A DNA stretch of 64,000 nucleotides from Diaphorobacter nitroreducens. GTDB taxonomy: Bacteria > Pseudomonadota > Gammaproteobacteria > Burkholderiales > Burkholderiaceae_C. The stretch spans positions 232,692 through 296,691 of the forward strand of contig RJVL01000005.1 in assembly GCA_003755025.1 (NCBI GenBank), read 5' to 3'. The notes beneath the pieces were generated by a model. It saw only the letters and a list, made by a program, of their open reading frames with translations, did no database searches and was not told the origin of the DNA. Made by a program: the position numbers and the translations under genes. Below are positions 9,360-18,308 of this stretch, in pieces; positions within the stretch are counted from its first letter, which is position 1; the number at the start of each line of letters is the position of its first letter.

Positions 9360-9722
9360 TTACAGGCGTTCCTTCACGTAGCTCGGCCGGTCCATGTCCA
9401 CGATCTCCACGCTGAGCTGTACCAGCACGCCCGCAGGGTGCGGGGTGTGGCGGCGCAACACCTCGGCGATGCGACCCGCCAGGTCTTTCTTGGCTTCGGG
9501 GCTGCGGCCGGACAGTAGGCGCAGCTGCGCATGCACGAACGCGCGGTTGGCGGGCTGCGTGCCGATCTGGAAGCTGCCGCTGGTGCGCACGAAGCGCGAC
9601 TTGAGGTCGGCTTCGTCCAGGACCTCAGGGCTGGCGCACAGGGACGCGTTGAGATCGGCCAGTGCCTGGGCCTCGGGATAGCCGGGCAGGTTGCTGGAGT
9701 ATTCGATGGTCAGGTGGGGCAT
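9360..9722 (-). CDS. 5-carboxymethyl-2-hydroxymuconate delta-isomerase (CHMI) family protein
   Basis: A 120-residue tautomerase-superfamily protein beginning MPHLTIEYSSNL. After Met removal, Pro1 would be the general base. The CHMI family isomerises carboxymethyl-hydroxymuconate in homoprotocatechuate breakdown, but no other gene of that pathway is in the window, so its substrate is open. It is the last gene of the minus-strand run DUF3460-scpA-nadB-panD and starts about 30 bp after panD. The start is fixed by the need for a proline at position 2. Confidence 0.85.
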   Translation of the reverse strand: MPHLTIEYSSNLPGYPEAQALADLNASLCASPEVLDEADLKSRFVRTSGSFQIGTQPANRAFVHAQLRLLSGRSPEAKKDLAGRIAEVLRRHTPHPAGVLVQLSVEIVDMDRPSYVKERL

Positions 9723-9753
9723 GGTGTGTTCCCGGGAGTGGAGGGGGGGTGGA

Positions 9754-10134
9754 TCAAAGTGCCTGCGTGGGTACGTGGTGGCGCAGTTCCACCTGGCGGT
9801 TCTGGTCGTTCACGAACACCAGTTGCGGCTGGTGTGCGGCCACGTCGGCTTCTGCCACTTGGGCGAAGGCCGCGATGATGAGCAGGTCGCCCACGCAGGC
9901 GCGGCGCGCGGCCGATCCGTTCACCGAGATCATGCCGCTGCCACGCTGGCCCTTGATGGCGTAGGTGACGAAGCGTTCGCCGTTGTCCACGTTCCAGATG
10001 TGCACCTGTTCGTTCTCGCAGATGTTGGCGGCCTCCAGCAGGTCTTCGTCGATGGCGCACGAGCCTTCGTAGTGCAACTCGCAGTGCGTGGTCTTCACAC
10101 GGTGGATCTTGGACTTGAGCAGGGTGCGGTACAT
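9754..10134 (-). CDS. panD: aspartate 1-decarboxylase proenzyme
   Basis: Pyruvoyl enzyme making beta-alanine from L-aspartate for pantothenate. The 126-residue proenzyme begins [16 protein letters not shown]. The self-cleavage site is Gly24-Ser25 within YEGSCAID, Ser25 becoming the pyruvoyl group. [16 protein letters not shown] and [13 protein letters not shown] are the conserved barrel segments. It follows nadB by 27 bp, so the two aspartate-consuming enzymes are probably on one transcript. Cytosolic homotetramer. Confidence 0.97.
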   Translation of the reverse strand: MYRTLLKSKIHRVKTTHCELHYEGSCAIDEDLLEAANICENEQVHIWNVDNGERFVTYAIKGQRGSGMISVNGSAARRACVGDLLIIAAFAQVAEADVAAHQPQLVFVNDQNRQVELRHHVPTQAL

Positions 10135-10161
10135 GGAATCTCCTTGGATTGTGAAAAGGGG

Positions 10162-11751
10162 TCAGCGTGCGGGCGGCACCAGGATGGTGGGCGCGGCGGG
10201 GGCGGCCACGTCGGGCCAGTCGCGGCTGAAGTGCAGGCCGCGGCTTTCATGGCGCATCTGCGCGCTTTTCACGATCAGGTCGGCCACCTGCACCAGGTTG
10301 CGCAGTTCCAGCAGGTCGCGCGTGACGTGGAAGTTGGCATAGAACTCCTGGATCTCGCCCTGCAGCAGCGCGATGCGGTGCGCCGCGCGCTCCAGCCGCT
10401 TGGTGGTACGCACGATGCCCACGTAATCCCACATGAAGCGGCGCAGCTCGTCCCAGTTGTGGGAGATAACCACGCACTCGTCGGCGTCGGTCACGCGGCT
10501 GTCGTCCCACGCGGGCAGCGCGGGCAGGTCCGCGCGCTGCGCCTGCTGGATGTGCGCGGCCGCGGCGCGCGCGAACACCATGCATTCCAGCAGAGAGTTG
10601 CTGGCCAGGCGGTTGGCGCCGTGCAGGCCGGTGCAGGCGGTCTCGCCAATGGCGAAGAGGCCGTGCAGGTCGGTGCGGCCCGCCAGGTCGGTCAGCACGC
10701 CGCCACAGGTGTAGTGCGCGGCGGGCACCACGGGGATGGGCTCGCGCGTGATGTCGATGCCCAGCTCCGCGCAGCGCGCGAGGATGGTGGGAAAGTGCTC
10801 CTGCAGGAACGCGGGGCTTTGGTGCGAGATGTCCAGGTGCACGCAGTCCAGGCCGTGCTTTTTCATCTCGAAGTCGATGGCGCGCGCCACGATGTCGCGC
10901 GGCGCCAGCTCGGCGCGCGCGTCGTGCTGGGGCATGAAGCGCGTGCCGCCGGCCTGCGGCGGCAGCTTGAGTTGCCCGCCCTCGCCACGCACGGCCTCGG
11001 TGATGAGGAAGCTCTTGACGTGCGGGTGGTACAGGCACGTGGGGTGGAACTGGATGAACTCCAGGTTGGACACGCGGCAGCCCGCGCGCCAGGCCGCGGC
11101 AATGCCGTCGCCCGTGGCCGTGTCGGGGTTGGTGGTGTACAGGTACACCTTGCCCGCGCCGCCCGTGGCCAGGATGGTGTGCGGTGCGCGAAAGGTGAGC
11201 ACCTCGTCGGTGGCCTCGTCCAGCGCGTACAGGCCCAGGCAGCGCTGCGCGCCAGCCAGTCCCAGCTTGGCGCTGGTGATCAGGTCCACCAGGGTGTGGT
11301 GTTCGAACAGCGTGATGCCGGGGGTGGCGCGCACCACGTCGATCAGCGTGCGCTGCACGGCCGCGCCCGTGGCGTCGGTGGCGTGCACGATGCGCCGCGC
11401 GCTGTGGCCGCCTTCGCGCGTGAGGTGCAGGGCGCCGTCTTCCTGCGAGAACGGCACGCCCAGGCCCTGCAGCCAGCGGATGGCCTGCGGCGCGTTCTCC
11501 ACCACGAAGCGTGTGGCCGCCAGGTCGCACAGGCCGGCGCCGGCCACCAGCGTGTCCTGCACGTGCGACTCGAAGCTGTCGCCCTCCGCCAGCACCGCGG
11601 CGATGCCGCCTTGGGCCCAGCCGCTGGCGCCATCGGCCAGTTGGCGCTTGGTGAGGACGGCCACGCGGTGGGTGGGCGCCAGCTGCAGCGCGGCGGTCAG
11701 CCCCGCGAGGCCGCTGCCTACGATGAGTACGTCGAAGTCGTGTGAGGTCAT
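10162..11751 (-). CDS. nadB: L-aspartate oxidase
   Basis: FAD enzyme oxidising L-aspartate to iminoaspartate, the substrate of NadA. The 529-residue protein starts [21 protein letters not shown] (dinucleotide-binding motif). It has [66 protein letters not shown] and [21 protein letters not shown], all typical of NadB over succinate dehydrogenase. An in-frame upstream codon would add seven residues; the ATG giving MTSHDFD is preferred. It lies between scpA and panD. Confidence 0.96.
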   Translation of the reverse strand: MTSHDFDVLIVGSGLAGLTAALQLAPTHRVAVLTKRQLADGASGWAQGGIAAVLAEGDSFESHVQDTLVAGAGLCDLAATRFVVENAPQAIRWLQGLGVPFSQEDGALHLTREGGHSARRIVHATDATGAAVQRTLIDVVRATPGITLFEHHTLVDLITSAKLGLAGAQRCLGLYALDEATDEVLTFRAPHTILATGGAGKVYLYTTNPDTATGDGIAAAWRAGCRVSNLEFIQFHPTCLYHPHVKSFLITEAVRGEGGQLKLPPQAGGTRFMPQHDARAELAPRDIVARAIDFEMKKHGLDCVHLDISHQSPAFLQEHFPTILARCAELGIDITREPIPVVPAAHYTCGGVLTDLAGRTDLHGLFAIGETACTGLHGANRLASNSLLECMVFARAAAAHIQQAQRADLPALPAWDDSRVTDADECVVISHNWDELRRFMWDYVGIVRTTKRLERAAHRIALLQGEIQEFYANFHVTRDLLELRNLVQVADLIVKSAQMRHESRGLHFSRDWPDVAAPAAPTILVPPAR

Positions 11752-11799
11752 GGCAATGTGCGCCGCAGCCACCCGGCCGTGGCGAGGGGGATGGGGCGA

Positions 11800-12660
11800 T
11801 CAGACAGGCGTATAGGCCAGGCGCACGTAGATGGGTGCGAACGCCTCGGCCTGGGTGATCTCGATGAGGGTTTCCTTGGCCAGCTCCAGCAGGGCGATGA
11901 AGGTCACCACGAGCACGGTGCCGCCCTTCTCGGGCTGGAACAGTTCCTCGAATTCCACAAAGCGCCGGCCCTGCAGCGCCTTGAGCACATGGCTCATGTA
12001 TTCGCGCACCGAGAGTTCCTCGCGCGTGATCTTGTGGTGCTGCACCAGCTTGGCGCGCTTCAAGATGTCGCGCCAGGCTTCCTGCAGGTCGGTCAGGCTC
12101 ACGTCCGGAAAGCGCGGCTGCAGGCTCTGCTCGATGGTGACCTGCGCGCGGAGGAAGTCGCGGCCGTACTGCGGCACCTGGTTCAGGCGCATGGCGGCCA
12201 GCTTGATCTGCTCGTACTCCAGCAGGCGGCGTACCAGTTCGGCGCGCGGGTCCTCGGGCTCGGCGCTGCCTTCCTGCTTCTTGGGCGGCAGCAGCATGCG
12301 CGACTTGATCTCGATGAGCATCGCCGCCATCAGCAGGTACTCGGCCGCCAGCTCCAGGTTGCGGCTGCGGATCTCCTCCACGTAGCCCAGGTACTGGCGC
12401 GTGACATCCAGCATGGGGATGTCCAGGATGTTGAAGTTCTGCTTGCGGATCAGGTACAGCAGCAGATCCAGTGGGCCTTCGAAGGCCTCCAGGAACACCT
12501 CCAGCGCGTCGGGCGGGATGTACAGGTCCTGCGGCAGCGCGAACAGGGGCTCGCCGTACAGGCGCGCCAGCGCCACCTGGTCCACCACCTGCGGCAGGCC
12601 GTCGCCAGAGGCCGGCGGCGCACCGTCGTCGGCAGTCGCGGCGAGACGCGGGGCGACCAT
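11800..12660 (-). CDS. scpA: segregation and condensation protein A
   Basis: Kleisin-type subunit that bridges SMC heads in the condensin complex. The 286-residue protein has FEGPLDLLLYLIRKQNFNILDIPMLDVT near residues 60-85 and EYLLMAAMLIEIKSRMLLPP near residues 105-125, both diagnostic. A C-terminal winged-helix segment (VTFIALLELAKETLIEITQAEAFAPIYVRL) contacts SMC. scpB is not in the window. A dispersed repeat copy lies immediately upstream of the start. It sits between DUF3460 and nadB in the same strand run. Confidence 0.95.
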   Translation of the reverse strand: MVAPRLAATADDGAPPASGDGLPQVVDQVALARLYGEPLFALPQDLYIPPDALEVFLEAFEGPLDLLLYLIRKQNFNILDIPMLDVTRQYLGYVEEIRSRNLELAAEYLLMAAMLIEIKSRMLLPPKKQEGSAEPEDPRAELVRRLLEYEQIKLAAMRLNQVPQYGRDFLRAQVTIEQSLQPRFPDVSLTDLQEAWRDILKRAKLVQHHKITREELSVREYMSHVLKALQGRRFVEFEELFQPEKGGTVLVVTFIALLELAKETLIEITQAEAFAPIYVRLAYTPV

Positions 12661-12670
12661 GGAGCTTACT

Positions 12671-12725
12671 ATTTATTCAATAGCTGCCAGCGCTTGCTGC
12701 ATGGGCGCTGGAGCCTGATTTGATG
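12671..12725 (+). repeat. dispersed repeat, copy 3
   Basis: Core AATAGCTGCCAGCGCTTG, then GGGCGCTGGAGCCTGATTTGATG. It lies between two minus-strand genes, in plus orientation. Confidence 0.85.
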
Positions 12726-12735
12726 TGTGGCGCGC

Positions 12736-12939
12736 TCAGGAGCGCGACTGGTACACGTAGGGCTGCTGGGGGATGCGCCCGGCGTTGTAGTCCTGCCAGG
12801 CATCGCGGTCCACCTGCTTGTCCCACAGCAGGGCGCGGCCGGCCTGCTGCTGGGCATCCAGCTCGGGCTTCTGGGCCTTGAGCTGCTTGATGAACTGGGT
12901 GGTGTCGGATTCGTAGTCGGGGCGGCGAAAGAAGGACAT
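12736..12939 (-). CDS. DUF3460 family protein
   Basis: A 67-residue soluble protein starting MSFFRRPDYESDTTQFIKQL and ending with PYVYQSRS. It matches the DUF3460 family, known mainly from Burkholderiales and commonly encoded next to scpA. It is highly charged with no membrane segment. Function is unknown. The conserved position upstream of scpA suggests co-expression with chromosome-segregation or cofactor genes, but a dispersed repeat separates the two here. Confidence 0.88.
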   Translation of the reverse strand: MSFFRRPDYESDTTQFIKQLKAQKPELDAQQQAGRALLWDKQVDRDAWQDYNAGRIPQQPYVYQSRS

Positions 12940-13083
12940 GGTGCGGTGCGTGAGCCTCTTGGTAACCGCGCATTTTAGCCCCGGCCCCTGGGCGACGGCC
13001 CGTGCGGCAGGCCCGTGGACGCTCTACAGTGCAGCCTGTGCGCCGCGACCGGGCGGCCGATCACCATGAGGATGGACCTACCG

Positions 13084-13584
13084 ATGGCTTTTCACCACTG
13101 GCTCAAGGGCGCGGGCGCCTCCGTGCTGGCCGTGCTCACCCTGCTGGCGGGCTGCGACGAGCAGCGCATCCGCGAGCTGGAAGAGGGCGTCTCCACCGAG
13201 CAGGACGTGCGTGCGCGCTTTGGCGAGCCCGAGCAGGTCTGGCAGGAGGCCGACGGCTCGCGCACCCTGGAGTACAACCGCCAGCCGGCCGGGCGGCGCA
13301 ACTACATGATCACCATCGGCACCGACGGCAAGATGAGCGCGCTGCGCCAGGTGCTGGCGCCGCACCACTTCGCCAAGGTGCAGCCCGGCATGACGCAGGA
13401 GCAGGTGCGCCGCCTGCTGGGCAAGCCTGGCAAGCAGGTGACCTACGAGCTCAAGCAGGAGACCGAGTGGGACTGGCACTGGACCGACGCTCCCGCGCAG
13501 GAGAAGCTGTTCACCGTGGTGTTCGGCGCCGACGGGCGCGTGCTGCGTGCGGCCAGCACCGAGAAGCTGCACGACGGTCCTTGA
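13084..13584 (+). CDS. outer-membrane lipoprotein with two BamE/SmpA-like modules
   Basis: A 166-residue lipoprotein. The signal sequence ends in the lipobox LLAGC, giving a lipidated cysteine near residue 23. The mature part shows two similar segments: VSTEQDVRARFGEPEQVW with a following sheet (residues about 36-90), and MTQEQVRRLLGKPGKQVTYE with a following sheet (residues about 102-160). This 'threshold' pattern is that of SmpA/OmlA/BamE-type proteins. A TACAGT -10-like element lies at 13025-13030. In-frame ATGs at 13066 and 13072 are alternative starts. Confidence 0.75.
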   Translation: MAFHHWLKGAGASVLAVLTLLAGCDEQRIRELEEGVSTEQDVRARFGEPEQVWQEADGSRTLEYNRQPAGRRNYMITIGTDGKMSALRQVLAPHHFAKVQPGMTQEQVRRLLGKPGKQVTYELKQETEWDWHWTDAPAQEKLFTVVFGADGRVLRAASTEKLHDGP

Positions 13585-13733
13585 TCCGATCCTGGGCCGC
13601 TTCCTGAAGCCGCCCTGAATGCGCGGGCGGGGAGGGGCGGCGCGCTGGCGTCCAGCAGACCTAGGGTTTTCCATGAGATGATTGCGCCCCGGCGCCACCA
13701 GCGCCGACCCGCAGGATGCTCAGGAACCACACC

Positions 13734-14420
13734 ATGGCCAGCCGCACCGCACACACTTTGCACGCCCAATCGTCTCTTTCCGCACTCGCGCCCGCTGGCG
13801 CGGCGCACGTTCCCTCTTCCAACGCCACCCTGCGCCACGGCCCGTTCGAGGACGCCCAGGCGCTGTTCGCCGGCTCGCTGTTCGTCGGGCTGGCCATGCT
13901 CATGTACGCCCAGGCCGGGCTGCTCACGGGCAGTACGGCGGGGCTGGCGTTCGTGCTGCACTACGCCACGGGCTGGTCGTTCGGCGCGGTGTACTTCCTC
14001 ATCAACCTGCCGTTCTACTGGTTTGCCTGGCGCCACCTGGGGCGCGCCTTCACGCTCAAGACCTTCGTCTGCGTGGCCATGCTGTCGCTGGTGATGGTGC
14101 TGGCGCCGAACGTGTTCCACATCGACTACCTGCACCCGGCGTTCGCCGCGGTGGCCGGAGGGTTGCTGATGGGCACGGGCGTGCTGTTCCTGGCGCGCCA
14201 CCAGTCCAGCCTGGGCGGCGCGACCATCGTGTCGCTTTACGCGCAGCAGCGCCACGGCATCCGGGCAGGCAAGGTGCAGTTGGCCATCGACTGCTGCGTG
14301 GTGCTGCTGGCGCTGTGCGTGGTGCCGTGGCAGCGCGTGGCCTGGTCGGTGCTGGCCACGGTGGTGATGTGCGTGTTCCTGTGGGTCAGCCACCGGCCGG
14401 GACGCTACCAGGGCGGTTGA
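13734..14420 (+). CDS. YitT family membrane protein
   Basis: A 228-residue integral membrane protein with five or six hydrophobic helices from about residue 42. It includes GLLTGSTAGLAFVLHYATGW and the family-type GTGVLFLARHQSSLGG, matching YitT (DUF161). The ~40-residue N-terminus is variable and soluble. An AGGA site sits 8 nt before the chosen ATG; ATG 13716 is an alternative. The family lacks a firm biochemical role. It converges on the TPP-enzyme gene, with a repeat and a terminator in between. Confidence 0.85.
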   Translation: MASRTAHTLHAQSSLSALAPAGAAHVPSSNATLRHGPFEDAQALFAGSLFVGLAMLMYAQAGLLTGSTAGLAFVLHYATGWSFGAVYFLINLPFYWFAWRHLGRAFTLKTFVCVAMLSLVMVLAPNVFHIDYLHPAFAAVAGGLLMGTGVLFLARHQSSLGGATIVSLYAQQRHGIRAGKVQLAIDCCVVLLALCVVPWQRVAWSVLATVVMCVFLWVSHRPGRYQGG

Positions 14421-14430
14421 TGCAGTTGAT

Positions 14431-14481
14431 ATGAAAAAGTGAGCTGCTCGCGCTTGTCTGGAAAGCGCTAGAGGCCAAAAT
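14431..14481 (+). repeat. dispersed repeat, copy 4
   Basis: Core TGAGCTGCTCGCGCTTG, then AAAGCGCTAGAGGCC, immediately before a terminator between convergent genes. Confidence 0.85.
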
Positions 14482-14491
14482 CATTCATATA

Positions 14492-14520
14492 AAGAAAGCC
14501 CCGCGGTGCAGGGCTTTCTT
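14492..14520 (+). terminator. bidirectional terminator between convergent genes
   Basis: A perfect 10-bp stem AAGAAAGCCC/GGGCTTTCTT with a 9-nt loop. A- and T-rich ends on both sides suit the convergent YitT and TPP-enzyme genes. Confidence 0.85.
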
Positions 14521-14540
14521 GCGTAGGGCTCTCGGCCGCC

Positions 14541-16196
14541 TTACGGCGCAATCTTGCGCTTGAGCGCGCGCGCCACCTGCGGCGGCAGGCTGGGCAGGGC
14601 GCGCAGCAGCCAGGGCAGCACTTTGCGTTTGGGGCCGGCGAGCGACTCGGGCACCAGCGCCTCGATCAGGTGCGGCCCGGGGTGCGCCAGTGCGTATTCC
14701 AGCGCCTGGCAGAAGTCCTCGGCCGTGCTGGCGCGCACCGCATGCACGCCCATGCCCTGCGCGAGCTGGGCGAAGTTGAGTACCGGGCCCTTCAGGTCGA
14801 GCTGCGACTTGGCCTTGGGGCCCGCTTGCTCGGCGCCCACGCGCTCCAACTCCACGTTCAGCACCGAGTAGCTGGCGTTGTTGAAGATCACGGACACCAC
14901 ATGCAGGTTCTCACGCGCCATGCTCCACAGCGCCTGGAGGGTGTACATCGCCGTGCCGTCGCCGATCAGTGCGATCACCGGGCGGTCGGGGCAGGCGATG
15001 GCCGCGCCCACGGCATTGGGCAGGCCCTGGCCGATGGCGCCGCCGGTCAGCGTGATCAGGTCGTGGCGCGGGCAGCCCGCCGTCATCACGCCCAGCATCA
15101 GGCCGGAGGTGATGGCCTCGTCGATGAGGATGGCGTTCTCGGGCAGCAGGTGGCCCACGGCCTTGCACACTTTGGGCGCGGTGAGCGGCCCGCGCGGGCG
15201 GCCGGGGCGCTGCGCCGGGGCCAGGGGCGGCTGCGTGGCGCTGGCGCCCAGCGCGGCGGCCAGCTTGTCCAGGCTCGCCGCCGCGTCCTGCGCCGGGCTG
15301 CACAGGGTGTGCACCGTGCAGCCCGCGGGCACCAGGTCGCTGGCCTTGCCGGGGTAGGCGAAGAACGAGACGGGCGACTTCGCATCGACCAGCACCAGGT
15401 GCCGCGCGCCCGCCAGTTGCACGCCGGCCAGCTCGGCCAGGTAGGCCACGCGCTCCACGGCGGGCAGGCCCGCGCCGCGCTCCATGCGGGTGGGGAACAC
15501 CTCGGCGAGCAACTGCACGCCGCTGTGGGCCGCAATGCGCGCGGCGCTGCGCAGCGCCCCCTCGCGCAGCGCGTGGCCGCCCAGCAGCACGATGGTCTTT
15601 TCGCCCGAGCGGATGGCCTGTGCGATGGCCTGCACGGCTTCGTCGCTGGCAGCGGTGGGCGCCGGCGGCGCTGGGGGCGGGCAGGGCTGGCCGCCCTCGC
15701 CCCACGACACGTCGGCGGGCAGGACCAGCGTGGCCACCTGGCCCGGCAGGCCGCGCGCGGCGGCAATGGCATCTGCCGCGTCCTGGCACAGGGCCGCAGT
15801 GCTTTGCGCGGTGCGCACGAAGCCGGGCGAGACGTTGCGCGCCACGGTCTCGATGTCGGACTGCAGCTGCGCGTCGTACTGCGTGTGGTACGTGGCGTGG
15901 TCGCCCACGATGTTGACCACCGGCACCTTGCCCTTGCGTGCGTTGTGCAGGTTGGCCAGGCCGTTGCCCAGGCCGCAGCCCAGGTGCAGCAGCGTGGCGG
16001 CGGGCTTGTCCGCCATGCGCGCGTAGCCGTCGGCCGCGCCGGTGGCCACGCCCTCGAACAGCGCCAGCACGGCGCGCATGCGCGGCTCGCTGTCCAGCGC
16101 GGCGACGAAGTGCATCTCGCTCGTGCCGGGGTTGGTGAAGCAGACCTCGATACCGGCATCGGCCAGGGTCTTGAGCAGGGCTTGTGCGCCGTTCAT
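14541..16196 (-). CDS. thiamine-diphosphate-dependent enzyme, acetolactate synthase/benzoylformate decarboxylase-like
   Basis: A 551-residue three-domain ThDP enzyme. The N-terminal FTNPGTSEMHFVAALD and LFEGVATGAADGYARM hold the cofactor-activating glutamate. The C-terminal domain carries IGDGTAMYTLQALWSMARENLHVVSVIFNN, the GDG..NN cofactor motif. It lacks the partner regulatory subunit of biosynthetic acetolactate synthase and resembles IlvX/benzoylformate-decarboxylase-type paralogues. Next to a 2-hydroxyacid oxidase pseudogene it could act on a 2-ketoacid, but the substrate is inferred only. It is the last gene of the minus-strand run. Confidence 0.85.
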   Translation of the reverse strand: MNGAQALLKTLADAGIEVCFTNPGTSEMHFVAALDSEPRMRAVLALFEGVATGAADGYARMADKPAATLLHLGCGLGNGLANLHNARKGKVPVVNIVGDHATYHTQYDAQLQSDIETVARNVSPGFVRTAQSTAALCQDAADAIAAARGLPGQVATLVLPADVSWGEGGQPCPPPAPPAPTAASDEAVQAIAQAIRSGEKTIVLLGGHALREGALRSAARIAAHSGVQLLAEVFPTRMERGAGLPAVERVAYLAELAGVQLAGARHLVLVDAKSPVSFFAYPGKASDLVPAGCTVHTLCSPAQDAAASLDKLAAALGASATQPPLAPAQRPGRPRGPLTAPKVCKAVGHLLPENAILIDEAITSGLMLGVMTAGCPRHDLITLTGGAIGQGLPNAVGAAIACPDRPVIALIGDGTAMYTLQALWSMARENLHVVSVIFNNASYSVLNVELERVGAEQAGPKAKSQLDLKGPVLNFAQLAQGMGVHAVRASTAEDFCQALEYALAHPGPHLIEALVPESLAGPKRKVLPWLLRALPSLPPQVARALKRKIAP

Positions 16197-16210
16197 GGGA
16201 ATCTCCTTGC

Positions 16211-16264
16211 TTCTTTATTCATAGCTGCTTGCGCTTGATGGGTAAGCGCTAGAGCCGTTTTTCA
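16211..16264 (+). repeat. dispersed repeat, copy 5
   Basis: Core CATAGCTGCTTGCGCTTGAT, then GGGTAAGCGCTAGAGCC. Located between the TPP-enzyme gene and the hydroxyacid oxidase pseudogene. Confidence 0.9.
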
Positions 16265-17400
16265 TTACCAATCCGTGTCGAGGTGCTGGGGGCCGATGTC
16301 GGCCACGCGCGTCACGCCCGCCAGCGTCATTGCCAGCAGCAACTCGCGCTGCCACTGGGCCAGCAGGGTGCGCACGCCCGCCTCGCCCTGCGCCGCCAGC
16401 GCCCACACCCAGGGACGGCCGATGAGCACGCCGCGCGCCCCCAGGGCCAGGGCCTTGAACACATCCACGCCGCTGCGCACGCCGCCGTCCACCAGCACCT
16501 CGGTCTGCGCGCCCACGGCCTGGGCGATGGCGGGCAGCTTGGCGGCGGTCGAGGCCACGCTGTCGAGCTGGCGCCGTCCGCGCCCACCTGCACGGCGGCC
16601 TGGGCGTCGTGCACGTCCAAGATACCTTTGAGCAGCAGGCGGCCCTTCCATTGGCCGCGCAGCCAGTCGATGTCCTGCCACGTCACGCTGGGGTCGAACT
16701 GCGCGTCCACCCAGGCCTTGAAGGCGCCCAGGTCGCGCGCGCCGGGCACTTGCGCGGTCAGGTTGCCAAAGCGCAGCGGCTGGCCGCGCAGCGCCACGTC
16801 CCGCACCCAGCCGGGGCGCGCCAGCACCTGCGCGGCGCGGATGAGCGCCGGGCGCGCGCCGCTCGCGGCCATGCCGTGGCGGATGTCGCGCAGCCGCATG
16901 CCGGGCAGCGGCAGATCCACCGTGAAGACCAGCGTGCGGCAGCCGGCGGCCCAGGCACCGTCCAGCAGTGCGCGCACGGCGCCGCGGTCGCGCAGCATGT
17001 AGAGCTGGAACCAGGGCGGTGCGTCGGCGGCGGCCGCCACCTCGGAGATGGGGCAGATGCCCACGGTGGAGAGCGTGAATGGCACACCCGCCGCGTGTGC
17101 CGCGCGCGCGGCCTGCGCCTCGCCCCTGCGCGCGGCCATGCCCGCCAGGCCCACGGGCGCCAGCGCCAGCGGCAGCGCGCAGGGCTGGCCGGCCAGGGTG
17201 GCGCGCGTGTCCACCTCCGCCACGTCCACCAGCACGCGCTGGCGCAGGCGCAGGGCGGCGAAGTCCTGCACATTGGCGGCCAGCGTGCGCTCGCCGCTGG
17301 CGCCGCCGTCGATGTAGTCGAACAGGAAGCGCGGCAGGCTCCTTGCCGCCAGGCGGCGCCAGTCCTCGGTGGAGGCGGGGTAGGACAGGTCAGGCAGCAT
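16265..17400 (-). pseudogene. FMN-dependent alpha-hydroxy acid oxidase/dehydrogenase, frameshifted by an internal deletion
   Basis: Belongs to the glycolate oxidase/lactate dehydrogenase (LldD-like) family. The N-terminal frame (MLPDLSYPASTEDWRRLAAR, DYIDGGASGERTL, ALAPVGLAGMAARRGE, WFQLYMLRDRG, KGILDVHDAQAAVQVGADG) ends near 16577. The family sequence continues in another frame with QLDSVASTAAKLPAIAQAVG, DGGVRSGVDVFKALALGA and IGRPWVWALA to 16265. At the junction the universal SNHGGRQ segment is missing. A loss of about 25 bp explains both the frame change and removal of the catalytic histidine and part of the FMN/substrate site. The start overlaps the end of the BASS gene by 11 bp. Confidence 0.88.
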
Positions 17401-18280
17401 GGGCGGCATCCGTGGCGCGGCCGCGGCCGAAGCGCCGCATGGCCAGCGCGAAGACCAGCCCGCCGGCATACATCAGCACGCCGTAGAGCGCGCCGGGGAT
17501 GGCCATGGCGTCGTCCTTGAGCACGGTGCTGGCGATCACCAGCGCCAGCGCGGCGTTCTGCACCGCCGTCTCGATGCCCAGCGTGACCGATTGCCGGTAG
17601 GACAGCCGCGCGGCCCAGGCCACGGCGAAACCCAGCGTGAGCATGCTGAGGTTGAGCGCCACGGCGAAAGGCGCCAGCGAGCCGAAGTTGTCCACCAGCA
17701 ACGCCCAGTTCTTGGCTACGGCCAGCACCACGATGAGCACGAACAGCACCGTGGCCACCTTCGTGGCGCGCGGCTCGAAGCGCAGCGCCCAGGCGGTGAA
17801 CCGCCGGCGCGCCCACATGCCCAGGCTGACGGGCACGCCCAGCACCAGCGCCACCTGACCCATCATCAGGCCCACGGGCACGTCCACGGCGCGCGCCGCG
17901 CCGAGGAAGTGGCCCAGCGCCCAGGTGACGACCAGGGGCAGCGTGAAGATGGTGAGCACGCTGGCCACGGCGGTGAAGCTCAGCGCCAGCGCCACGTCGC
18001 CGCGCGCCAGGTAGGTCAGCAGATTCGACGTGCTGCCCGTGGGGCAGGCGGCCAGGATCATGAAGCCCACGGCAAACACGCCGCCCATGCCGAGCAGCGT
18101 GAGCATGAGGTAGCAGACCAGCGGCAGCAGCACGAAGTGACAGGCCACGCCCACCAGCAGCGCACGCGGCTGCGCCAGGATGCGCCGGAAGTCGGCCGGC
18201 GTGAGCCCCAGGCCGAGCGAGAACATGATGAACGCCAGGATGAGCGGCAGCAGCACGCCCGAAACGATGTCTCCCTGCAT
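17390..18280 (-). CDS. bile acid:sodium symporter (BASS) family transporter
   Basis: A 296-residue inner-membrane protein with about nine or ten helices. It begins MQGDIVSGVLLPLILAFIMF and carries ILAACPTGSTSNLLTYLARGDVALALS, a BASS-family discontinuous helix, and GIETAVQNAALALVIASTVL near the C-terminus. Members co-transport organic anions with sodium. Position between an FAD dehydrogenase (28 bp upstream) and the hydroxyacid oxidase pseudogene suggests uptake of an organic acid for this catabolic operon; the substrate is not visible from sequence. Confidence 0.9.
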   Translation of the reverse strand: MQGDIVSGVLLPLILAFIMFSLGLGLTPADFRRILAQPRALLVGVACHFVLLPLVCYLMLTLLGMGGVFAVGFMILAACPTGSTSNLLTYLARGDVALALSFTAVASVLTIFTLPLVVTWALGHFLGAARAVDVPVGLMMGQVALVLGVPVSLGMWARRRFTAWALRFEPRATKVATVLFVLIVVLAVAKNWALLVDNFGSLAPFAVALNLSMLTLGFAVAWAARLSYRQSVTLGIETAVQNAALALVIASTVLKDDAMAIPGALYGVLMYAGGLVFALAMRRFGRGRATDAAHAA

Positions 18281-18308
18281 GGTGTCGTTTCCTTTCGCTG
18301 TGGTTGTC

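Noticed and set aside
9691-11745. 684-codon plus-strand open frame opposite nadB and panD
   Set aside because: It is the antisense shadow of clearly conserved nadB and panD; low-complexity His/Ala/Gly/Val composition and no family match.
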